Shown here: positions 1-5,222 of the stretch, one piece after another
How positions within the stretch are numbered: position 1 is the stretch's first letter
Layout of the letters: every line of letters starts with the position of its first letter
Assembly: GCA_003663585.1 (NCBI GenBank)
Contig: QMTU01000068.1
Location: 1 to 5,222 of the forward strand
Reading direction: 5' to 3'
Source of the DNA: Thermoplasmata archaeon
GTDB taxonomy: Archaea; Thermoplasmatota; B47-G6
DNA length: 5,222 nucleotides
Translations under genes and position numbers: made by a program
The notes under the pieces: model-generated
Told to the model about the DNA's origin: nothing
Database searches by the model: none
The model's input: only the letters and a program-made list of their open reading frames with translations

Positions 1-108
1 GATGCTCTTGTAGAAATTGTTAAAAGCTTTGACAATAAGAGAAACCTTCAGAGAGTACTGGACTACATATGCAAGAGGCTCAAGGATATGTACTACTCTA
101 ATGGTTGA
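1..108 (+). CDS. 3' end of an unidentified gene (partial, cut by window edge)
   Basis: Frame 1 is open from the left edge and gives 35 residues, ending in KRLKDMYYSNG and a TGA stop at 106-108. The tail is rich in Lys, Arg and Leu and looks like an amphipathic helix, with no diagnostic motif. The glycosyltransferase ATG lies 5 nt after the stop, so the two genes are probably in one operon. That makes a role in glycan or envelope metabolism possible, but this is inference from position only. I do not recognise the family from this fragment. Confidence 0.6.
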   Translation, partial: DALVEIVKSFDNKRNLQRVLDYICKRLKDMYYSNG

Positions 109-113
109 TTGTG

Positions 114-1238
114 ATGAACAGCATCCTCATGGTATGTCCGTATATATATCCTCACGTAGGTGGAGTTGAAAGCCATGTAAGAGATCTTAGCATTTATCTC
201 TCTAGAAGGGGGTTTAAGGTAACAATTCTATCAAATGATATACCCCCAGGATATAGTAGGATTAAAATCGACAACGTTGACATTATTCGAACAAGGCCTA
301 TCATAGAAGTAATTAGGATGCCCATAGACCCGCAGATATACAGAAACGTTCTAAAAATGGCATCAGACTATGACATAGTTCATGGACACTTTCCACCACC
401 ACTTACACCATATTTTGCTATTAAAGCCGCAAAAAAGGCTGAAAAGCCATATGTCCTTACATATCACTGTGATCCTACTCTTGACAACAGATTTCTCGTA
501 TTTCTAGAGGACATCTACAACAGCTTCATGGGAAGGGCTCTTGTTGAAGGAAGTGATGCTATAATAGTCACATCAGAGAGTTATAAGAGAACGTCAAAAA
601 TTCTCTGGAGGGTTCACAAGTACTGGATCATACCAAACGCCGTTGATATACAGTTCTTTGATGGAAGGGACTACGCATCTATATTTAGAGAGAAATATTC
701 CATTCACGAGGACTTTGTTATGTTCGTTGGGAGGCTTGTTCCTCACAAAAACGTGGAAGTATTCATTCAGGCAGCAGAGTACACTGGACTAAAACATGTT
801 GTGATAGGAGACGGCCCTCACAGAGATCACCTAGAAAGGCTTACTAGGAGACTTAGACTTCAGGATAGAGTTCTCTTTTTAGGCAAGATTCCAAGAGAGG
901 ATCTAAGAGCAGCATATTCAGCTGCTAGTATAGTGATCCTACCCTCTCTCTCAAGGTTGGAGGCCTTTGGTATAGTCCTGCTTGAAGCTCTCGCTATGGG
1001 AACACCAATCATAGCTGCAGACATCCCTGGAGTAAAGACTATAGTGGACACGATAGGTCTTCCTAAATTCAATCCTGTAGACCCTAAGGATCTTGCTTCG
1101 AAGATCTTAAAGATTCTTGAAGATTATGACAGCATAAAAAGCATAGTTAAGAATGGGCAGGAAGTTGTGAGAAAATATTACAGCTGGGAAAGAGTAGTAG
1201 ATAAAATAATAGATGTATATAAAATAATCCTGGGATAG
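114..1238 (+). CDS. Glycosyltransferase family 4 (GT-B fold), RfaB/PimA-like
   Basis: Likely transfers a sugar from an activated nucleotide-sugar donor to a lipid, glycan or protein acceptor at the cytoplasmic face of the membrane; donor and acceptor cannot be told from sequence. Residues below are numbered from the ATG (374 aa, normal for GT4). The N-terminal domain has the glycine-rich loop PHVGGVESHV (13-22) and DIVHGHFPPP (about 87-96). The C-terminal donor domain has FVGRLVPHKN (204-213; R206 and K212 are the usual phosphate-contacting pair), VVIGDGP (229-235) and the EX7E signature in EAFGIVLLE (E282 and E290). No signal peptide or membrane helix is evident. The frame can be extended to TTG at 105 or GTG at 111, but ATG 114 gives the family-typical start MNSILMVCPY and has a weak GGTTGA-like site at 103-108. 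The TTG would overlap the upstream stop. Family call is strong, specificity unknown. Confidence 0.93.
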   Translation: MNSILMVCPYIYPHVGGVESHVRDLSIYLSRRGFKVTILSNDIPPGYSRIKIDNVDIIRTRPIIEVIRMPIDPQIYRNVLKMASDYDIVHGHFPPPLTPYFAIKAAKKAEKPYVLTYHCDPTLDNRFLVFLEDIYNSFMGRALVEGSDAIIVTSESYKRTSKILWRVHKYWIIPNAVDIQFFDGRDYASIFREKYSIHEDFVMFVGRLVPHKNVEVFIQAAEYTGLKHVVIGDGPHRDHLERLTRRLRLQDRVLFLGKIPREDLRAAYSAASIVILPSLSRLEAFGIVLLEALAMGTPIIAADIPGVKTIVDTIGLPKFNPVDPKDLASKILKILEDYDSIKSIVKNGQEVVRKYYSWERVVDKIIDVYKIILG

Positions 1239-1244
1239 GCTGTT

Positions 1245-1877
1245 TTATGGATAAACCTTGTCTATGTCTAGAGGCTCTTCCTCAGAAGTCCTTGAGAACT
1301 TTTCTATCATCAGTGCCATTGTTATGTCACTTCTTGTTCTCTCTATGATGTTTCTCATCGCATCCTGTTTTGGCCTAAGGGGTATTAATCCTTGAGGATA
1401 GTGCAATCTTAGGATCTTAGAGTATATCTCTTCCATATAATTAAAGAACCTGATGGCATCGCTTGTTTTACCCTTTCTTAGACTATCTAACACCTTTCTT
1501 CTAAGCTCTCCAACAACATCACACAAACCTAGGAGATAGGAATCCAAAGGAGCCTTTAAATCATCAGGATTAGGCACATCACCCTTCTCCACGAGTTCTC
1601 TGAATATCATAGCCTCACAGTATTCCTGAAGAGTGTCTCTTACAAGGCCCATTTGCATCATGTCTGGATGCTCCTCAAGTCTTGCAATGAATTCCTGAAC
1701 GTTGTCAAACAGCTCATTTATCTTGCTTTCAACAAGCGCTCCTTTATGAATGTCCTGAATTATCTCTGATGATAGCCTTATGATCTCCCTAGACTTTTTT
1801 ATCGCAAACTCCCTTACTGAATCCTTAACATCCAGCCATCTTCTAGCTTTTTCAATTATTTCTTCAAGTTTTTGCAT
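1245..1877 (-). CDS. Translin/TRAX-family protein (archaeal C3PO-like ribonuclease candidate)
   Basis: 210 residues, almost entirely helical and charged, matching the translin superfamily in size and pattern. The block LQEYCEAMIF (83-92) and the block DSYLLGLCDVVGELRRKV (112-129) correspond to LQEYVEAVSF and DYLLGVADLTGELMR of human TRAX as I recall them. This places Glu85, Glu88 and Asp120 at the positions of the acidic catalytic residues of TRAX, so a Mg-dependent RNase is plausible. Eukaryotic translin-TRAX (C3PO) and an Archaeoglobus homologue form hollow octameric barrels that cleave RNA; no second translin-type subunit is visible here, so a homo-oligomer is likely. It lies 51 bp after gap on the same strand and converges with the glycosyltransferase, 6 bp separating the stops. 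The ATG is supported by a GGTGA site 6 nt upstream. The RNA target is unknown. Confidence 0.88.
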   Translation of the reverse strand: MQKLEEIIEKARRWLDVKDSVREFAIKKSREIIRLSSEIIQDIHKGALVESKINELFDNVQEFIARLEEHPDMMQMGLVRDTLQEYCEAMIFRELVEKGDVPNPDDLKAPLDSYLLGLCDVVGELRRKVLDSLRKGKTSDAIRFFNYMEEIYSKILRLHYPQGLIPLRPKQDAMRNIIERTRSDITMALMIEKFSRTSEEEPLDIDKVYP

Positions 1878-1883
1878 AGGAAA

Positions 1884-1888
1884 TCACC
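1884..1888 (-). promoter_or_regulatory. Ribosome binding site of the translin-like gene
   Basis: On the - strand this reads GGTGA, the canonical archaeal Shine-Dalgarno core, with a 6-nt spacer before the ATG at 1877. It fixes that start and implies the message has a leader rather than starting at the ATG. Confidence 0.75.
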
Positions 1889-1928
1889 AGGTCAATAAAT
1901 AAAATAATAGGGTAGCTGCAATTTTCAT
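1889..1928 (-). promoter_or_regulatory. T-rich gap/translin spacer: possible gap terminator or translin promoter
   Basis: On the - strand the spacer contains CTATTATTTTATTTATTG (about 1909-1892). This may be an archaeal oligo-T-type terminator for gap or a TATA-like element for the translin gene. If it were the TATA box, the usual 25-nt spacing would put transcription start very near the ATG, which fits poorly with the good GGTGA site. Read-through from gap is therefore also plausible. No hairpin is seen. Confidence 0.25.
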
Positions 1929-2948
1929 TCAGATACTCATGTCTCCTATGGATAAACTTCTGTCAGTTTTTTCAATACTATCATCCTTGTCAGCAACCTC
2001 AAACATAGCCCTAATAGCGTCTATGTTCTCAGGAACTACAATAGCCTCCTGATGAACTGCCTGGTAGAAGTATATGTCATTTCCCTTAACCGTAATACTG
2101 TCCTTCCATATAACTAACTCATATATGTCATATCTTTTCCTTCCAAGGTCTCTAGCGAGCTCTATAGCCTTTGCGGTAGACTTAATTCCAAGATCCTTTG
2201 ATACAAGAAGAATCCTCCTATACTTAGAGAGCTCCTCTATGAGTTTCTCTCTATTAGGTGTTTTCTCAGTTCTCACGTGTAGTGCGTGTATATGCATTAA
2301 AGTTGTTGGTGTCTTTATTGCCATAGTCTCTATGGGCACATCGAGGACTGTTCTTACATCAGGACCATGATGAGAGGGTACAGGTATTGAGGGCTCTAAT
2401 GTGTTTATAATTCCAGCTTTATCATCTGCTGGATCTGCTGCCCTTCTTACAATCACAGCAAATGCCTCCTTAATCTTATAGAGATCATTTATGACGTAAA
2501 GTGCTCTAAGCAATCCGGTCGTATTGCATGATACAACTCTGACAAACCTCCTGCCTTTAGCCTCGTTATAGTTGACATAGGCGTTAAAGGAGAACCCCGT
2601 AACATCGTGCTTCTCACCTCCTTGGAATATCGCCCTAACGTTATGTTTTTCATATAGGGGCTTATTCTGTGCTCCAATTCCACCTGGAGTGGCATCCACT
2701 ATGACATCAACCTTTGACACTAGATCCTCAATTGTCCCTGAAACCTTTATTCCTACAGCCTCAAACCTTTCCTCATGGCCTTCTGGGACGTATAATGGTA
2801 TTCCCTTCGACACTGCCATTCTTGCTATGAAGTCAGGGCGTGTCTTAGATACTCCCACGAGCTCCATGTCATTTTGAAGCATTACAGCATCAGCAACGCG
2901 CTTTCCTATGGTGCCATACCCATTTATTCCAACCTTAATCCTAGCCAT
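1929..2948 (-). CDS. gap: Type II (archaeal) phosphorylating glyceraldehyde-3-phosphate dehydrogenase
   Basis: Interconverts glyceraldehyde 3-phosphate and 1,3-bisphosphoglycerate with NAD(P) in the cytoplasm, as a homotetramer in this family. In many crenarchaea it serves mainly gluconeogenesis, because GAPN or GAPOR handles the catabolic direction; that is family knowledge, not shown here. The 339 residues match the usual length of about 340. The Rossmann loop is GINGYGTIGKR (7-17), and VSKTRPDF (33-40) is the conserved cofactor-side segment. The catalytic cysteine is Cys141 in VVSCNTTGLLR (138-148). RRAADPADDK (168-177) and PSHHGPDV (191-198) are typical archaeal blocks, and His219 in LMHIHALHV is the probable general base. 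The ATG has a strong GGAGTGA site 6 nt upstream. No pgk neighbour is visible in the window. The upstream region carries a perfect 18-bp palindrome, suggesting specific transcriptional control. Confidence 0.97.
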   Translation of the reverse strand: MARIKVGINGYGTIGKRVADAVMLQNDMELVGVSKTRPDFIARMAVSKGIPLYVPEGHEERFEAVGIKVSGTIEDLVSKVDVIVDATPGGIGAQNKPLYEKHNVRAIFQGGEKHDVTGFSFNAYVNYNEAKGRRFVRVVSCNTTGLLRALYVINDLYKIKEAFAVIVRRAADPADDKAGIINTLEPSIPVPSHHGPDVRTVLDVPIETMAIKTPTTLMHIHALHVRTEKTPNREKLIEELSKYRRILLVSKDLGIKSTAKAIELARDLGRKRYDIYELVIWKDSITVKGNDIYFYQAVHQEAIVVPENIDAIRAMFEVADKDDSIEKTDRSLSIGDMSI

Positions 2949-2954
2949 GAGTAT

Positions 2955-2961
2955 TCACTCC
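2955..2961 (-). promoter_or_regulatory. gap: Ribosome binding site of gap
   Basis: Reads GGAGTGA on the - strand inside a purine run (GGGGGAGTGA), with 6 nt to the ATG. It forms part of a stretch (2954-2976) that closely resembles the lig leader at 5039-5060. Confidence 0.7.
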
Positions 2962-2988
2962 CCCTAAAGAGTCTTTCTGCTTAATAAT

Positions 2989-3006
2989 CTAACAAAGTTT
3001 TGTTAG
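2989..3006. promoter_or_regulatory. Perfect 18-bp palindrome in the gap promoter (candidate operator)
   Basis: CTAACAAA-GT-TTTGTTAG: two 8-bp arms in perfect inverted repeat with a 2-bp centre, at 41-58 bp upstream of the gap ATG. It lies next to the TATA-like decamer at 3009-3018, where a bound dimeric regulator could block RNA polymerase, TBP or TFB. No regulator gene is visible in the window. Palindromicity is seen directly; operator function is inferred. A short RNA hairpin is less likely, because a 2-nt loop cannot close without opening the inner pairs. Confidence 0.6.
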
Positions 3007-3008
3007 TG

Positions 3009-3018
3009 TAATATATTA
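3009..3018 (-). promoter_or_regulatory. Candidate TATA element of gap (symmetric, may also serve the + strand)
   Basis: TAATATATTA is a perfect 10-bp palindrome in an AT-rich stretch. For gap it would place transcription start near 2985-2990 and a leader of about 40 nt carrying the GGAGTGA site. A second possible TATA, TTATTAA on the - strand at about 2981-2987, would give a shorter leader closer in layout to that of lig. Because the decamer is symmetric it could also fire rightward, toward about 3040. Confidence 0.4.
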
Positions 3019-3019
3019 T

Positions 3020-3269
3020 TGAATACTTTTAGTGTTGTGGGCGTAGGAATATGACTTACTGCTGAAAAAGCCTTCTCTTTAAGTAAGAGTGCTCAGCGTG
3101 GTAGAAGGTTTCTTTGAATATATTCTCAGTACAAATAAACGAACATAGTCTGCCTTTCCCTTCTGCGAGAGAGTTGAGTTTAACAGCGCTTAATGCAAAT
3201 TGCTGGAGATCTATCTTGAGAGGTTTAGATCTCCCTATAAGGATCCTGTTGCTTAGCGTGGGAGGTACA
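3020..3269. other. Intergenic region between lig and gap, without a convincing gene
   Basis: About 250 bp of base composition similar to the flanks. No tRNA, C/D-box or other known RNA was recognised. The longest frame runs on the - strand from a TTG at 3280, inside the last lig codons, to a TAA at 3056-3058 (74 codons). It has no internal ATG, a poor ribosome site and no family I recognise, so I do not call it a gene. Two inverted repeats are present: a perfect one at 3205-3234, and an imperfect one pairing 3068-3076 with 3103-3111 (9 bp, one G-U as + strand RNA). The region may be the 3' untranslated part of the lig message, an unannotated RNA, or a decayed gene. Confidence 0.5.
3205..3234. 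repeat. Perfect 9-bp inverted repeat (potential hairpin) downstream of lig
   Basis: GGAGATCTA at 3205-3213 and TAGATCTCC at 3226-3234 are exact reverse complements separated by 12 nt. In a leftward transcript it would fold about 36 nt after the lig stop codon. No U-run follows on the - strand, so it is not a standard intrinsic terminator. It could stabilise or process the lig 3' end, or belong to an unrecognised RNA. Confidence 0.55.
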
Positions 3270-5036
3270 TTACTCTCCAACCTTTCTCAGTTGCTTTTTG
3301 TACATCTCGAGAACCTCGTCTGAGGTTGTAGCATCTTCGGGCTTCTTATCCCTTCTCCATCTGCCAGTAAACCTTGGGAATCTTATGGCTAAACCATAGC
3401 CAGGTTTTACCCTATCACGTGCACATGTGTGTACTGGACTCAGCGTTATCTCTGCTCCTTGAACCTCAAGAACCACTACCGGGTCAAACCAGTAATCTGC
3501 CTCTATGTTGCTCTTAACGAGTGGATGTTTTCCCTGTCTAAGATATGGTCTAAATATCTCTGGAAGCTTCTGGAGAGTTCTATCGTCAAAACCTGTGCCA
3601 AGTTTACAAACAGTTTCAAACGTGTTTTCTTCTGGGTTAAATGTTGCCATAAGAAGAGCTCCATAAGTTCCCGCTCTCTTTCCTTTACCTGCAAAGGCAC
3701 CTACAGCAACTAGATCTAAGGTATCTGTTAGCTCTGACTTGTAGTCCCTTTTATACTTTATCCAGAGCCACTCTCTAACACCTGCTTTGTATGGACTCTC
3801 TGGATCCTTTGCCATTACTCCCTCACAGCCGTCTTCTATGGCCTTTAGGAAGAACTCCTCTAAGTCCTTAACATTGTCAATGAGCTTTGCTTCTGATATA
3901 AATATCCTATCCGAGGCATTCCAGTCAAACAAGCTCTCCAAGACTTTTCTTCTATCTAAAAGTTTTTTATCAGTAAGATCCTCGCCATTTGCATATATGC
4001 AATCGAACAGGTATGTTGCCACTGGGTACTTCTCTATGGCCTCTTGTATATCGTACTTCCTTCCCCTTCTATGAGCTACTTCCTGGAAGGGTCTGAACTC
4101 TAGGGTATCGGGATCTATTGCTACAGTCTCTCCCTCAACTATGGCTTCTTCTCCTCTAAAAGATTCTCTAACAAACTTAACGACATCTGGAAACTGAGAT
4201 GTCAGATCCTCTAAGCTCCTCGAAAAGATCCTAATAAACCCGTCCTTCTTTATATGTATCTGCATTCTAAGTCCATCGTACTTATACTCGACAAGGGATA
4301 CTCCATGCCTTTCTATTATCTCTCTGGGATCCTTGGCACGCTCTCCAAGCATTGGCCTAACGGGAACGCCCAAGGTTATCCTTATCTTCTCAACTCCAGC
4401 AACTCCCTCACGTTTTAATATTCTTGCGATCTCTCCAAGATCTGGATATATGTTGTACTTCTTCTCTATGAGGTCTTTTTTATGAAGAGCTCCTATCGAC
4501 GCTGCAATAGCCTCCAGGACAGTCGCCTCAGCGACTCCTAATCTCATAGTTCCTGTAGCTATCCTTGCTATGTATTTACCTTCCTTAGGAGAAGCTTTTT
4601 GAAATAGTTCTGCGAGGAGCTTTACTCTCAGCTCCATAGCTCCCTGTCCTGAGAGCTCTGTCATTTTCTTAAAGTTTTTGTAGACGTTATCTACTGTTAG
4701 CTCCTCAACAAATAGTGCCATTTGCTTTTTCTTAGAGAGAGCCCACTCTGCAACCTTGCCAATGTCACCAGATTCTATAAGCTTGCTCATTAGGGTTCTC
4801 TCATCTATCCCTGTCGCAAGTGATATTGCCCTTAAGGTAAGCTTTTCTGCAACCCCAAACTCTAAACCCATGAAGTCAGGGCCAAGCTGTCCTAGGGTTA
4901 AATGCACAGCCTCGTATATGTCGTCTTCAGGTATCTTGGAGAATAAGGCTGTAAGAAGTGATCGCATTTCAATTCTTCCTGAGACCTTCTCCAGCTTTTC
5001 ATATATGTCTGCGATTATCTTGAATGGTGTTGGCAT
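3270..5036 (-). CDS. lig: ATP-dependent DNA ligase (archaeal replicative type)
   Basis: Seals nicks in duplex DNA through an enzyme-AMP intermediate; it is the ligase for Okazaki fragments and repair, usually working with PCNA in archaea. At 588 residues it is close to the family's usual 580-610 and appears complete. The N-terminal DNA-binding domain covers about 1-215. The adenylation domain (about 225-425) has motif I EYKYDGLR with the AMP-accepting Lys252, EGETVAID (301-308), FRPFQEVAHRRGRKYD (314-329), motif III YLFDCIYANG (342-351), motif IV EGVMAKD (405-411) and motif V WLWIKYKRDY (423-432). The OB domain (about 433-588) ends with motif VI RFPRFTGRWRRDK (552-564) and the crenarchaeal-looking tail PEDATTSDEV. 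The ATG at 5036 is the first possible start, since an in-frame TGA lies two codons upstream. The stop is followed by a 321-bp gap before the gap gene, so the two are probably separate transcripts. Confidence 0.98.
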   Translation of the reverse strand: MPTPFKIIADIYEKLEKVSGRIEMRSLLTALFSKIPEDDIYEAVHLTLGQLGPDFMGLEFGVAEKLTLRAISLATGIDERTLMSKLIESGDIGKVAEWALSKKKQMALFVEELTVDNVYKNFKKMTELSGQGAMELRVKLLAELFQKASPKEGKYIARIATGTMRLGVAEATVLEAIAASIGALHKKDLIEKKYNIYPDLGEIARILKREGVAGVEKIRITLGVPVRPMLGERAKDPREIIERHGVSLVEYKYDGLRMQIHIKKDGFIRIFSRSLEDLTSQFPDVVKFVRESFRGEEAIVEGETVAIDPDTLEFRPFQEVAHRRGRKYDIQEAIEKYPVATYLFDCIYANGEDLTDKKLLDRRKVLESLFDWNASDRIFISEAKLIDNVKDLEEFFLKAIEDGCEGVMAKDPESPYKAGVREWLWIKYKRDYKSELTDTLDLVAVGAFAGKGKRAGTYGALLMATFNPEENTFETVCKLGTGFDDRTLQKLPEIFRPYLRQGKHPLVKSNIEADYWFDPVVVLEVQGAEITLSPVHTCARDRVKPGYGLAIRFPRFTGRWRRDKKPEDATTSDEVLEMYKKQLRKVGE

Positions 5037-5038
5037 AC

Positions 5039-5087
5039 TTCATCCCCTTAAGGAGTATTTACACTAACTAAAATATACATTTTCATC
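5039..5087 (-). promoter_or_regulatory. lig: Promoter and leader of lig
   Basis: On the - strand GATGAAA (5087-5081) precedes ATGTATATTTT (5080-5070), a good fit to an archaeal BRE plus TATA box. The usual spacing puts transcription start near 5049, giving a leader of about 12 nt. The leader carries a GGGGAT site about 5 nt before the ATG. CCTTAAGG at 5046-5053 is a perfect 8-bp palindrome at the predicted start point. The 5039-5060 stretch resembles the gap leader. Confidence 0.55.
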
Positions 5088-5115
5088 CTCAAAACAAGGG
5101 GTATATTTCTTGATT

Positions 5116-5222
5116 TTATCTGTAAAGTGTGAAATCACGAAGCTCTTCCACACGAACTCTAAGTTTTTCTTGTCTTGTGAGAGTCTCCTCAGCATTAACA
5201 ATGTCCTGCTCTATTTTCCTTA
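5116..5222 (-). CDS. 3' end of an unidentified gene (partial, cut by window edge)
   Basis: On the - strand a frame is open from the right edge and gives 34 residues ending in VEELRDFTLYR, with a TAA at 5116-5118. The other two - strand frames are stopped within 10 codons. The peptide is strongly charged (many Glu, Arg and Lys) with spaced Val and Leu, consistent with the end of a coiled coil. It lies 79 bp upstream of lig on the same strand. I do not recognise the protein, and a chance open frame of this length cannot be fully excluded. Confidence 0.5.
   Translation of the reverse strand, partial: RKIEQDIVNAEETLTRQEKLRVRVEELRDFTLYR

Noticed and set aside
105..113. TTG (105) or GTG (111) as start of the glycosyltransferase
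   Set aside because: ATG 114 gives the family-typical N-terminus and has the weak ribosome site at a workable distance; TTG 105 overlaps the upstream stop and adds only three atypical residues.
2074..2370. + strand open frame of 98 codons opposite gap
   Set aside because: It lies wholly antisense to gap, whose type II GAPDH motifs are unmistakable; this is a reading-frame shadow.
3082..3110. tRNA D-arm-like stretch GTGCTCAGCGTGGTAGAAGG
   Set aside because: It resembles a tRNA D-arm, but GCTC would have to pair with GAGC and finds GAAG. No matching acceptor strand, anticodon arm or GGTTCGAATCC-type T-arm follows.
3251..3263. GCTTAGCGTGGGAGG resembling GCTCAGCGTGGTAG at 3091
   Set aside because: The match is 10 of 11 bases, GCTyAGCGTGG, with no further similarity on either side; too short to call a repeat or a duplicated gene piece.
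3114..3323. + strand open frame of 69 codons
   Set aside because: It runs antisense into the well-supported lig 3' end, begins with TTG, has no recognisable family and no good ribosome site.
4756..5067. + strand open frame of 103 codons opposite the lig 5' end
   Set aside because: It is antisense to the conserved ligase DNA-binding domain and to the lig promoter, with no recognisable motif.

Overview
The window looks like chromosomal DNA of a hyperthermophilic archaeon, most likely a crenarchaeon (Thermoproteota; Desulfurococcales/Fervidicoccales-like is a guess). The evidence is an archaeal type II glyceraldehyde-3-phosphate dehydrogenase, an archaeal ATP-dependent replicative DNA ligase, a translin/TRAX-family protein, heavy use of AGA/AGG and ATA codons, GGTGA-type ribosome binding sites and archaeal TATA elements. 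There is no sign of an insertion sequence, CRISPR array, tRNA or rRNA.

Layout: on the + strand, the last 35 codons of an unidentified gene (1-108) are followed 5 nt later by a GT4-family glycosyltransferase (114-1238), probably in one operon. This gene ends 6 bp from the convergent end of a leftward block. Read in its own direction, that block holds the tail of an unidentified gene (5222-5116), the DNA ligase lig (5036-3270), a 321-bp intergenic region, gap (2948-1929) and a translin/TRAX-like protein (1877-1245).

The genes do not form one obvious pathway. They are a surface/lipid glycosylation gene facing a housekeeping cluster for DNA replication/repair, gluconeogenesis/glycolysis and RNA metabolism. 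lig and gap each have their own upstream promoter-like region. The translin-like gene follows gap by 51 bp and may be cotranscribed with it.

The least explained sequence is the 321-bp lig-gap intergenic region. It holds a perfect 18-bp operator-like palindrome in the gap promoter, a symmetric TATA-like decamer, a perfect 9-bp inverted repeat that could form a hairpin, and a weak 74-codon open frame. The gap and lig leaders also share a similar stretch just before their start codons and an identical decamer, which suggests either common regulation or a house-style promoter. I see no clear new multi-gene system; the regulatory region is the best lead.
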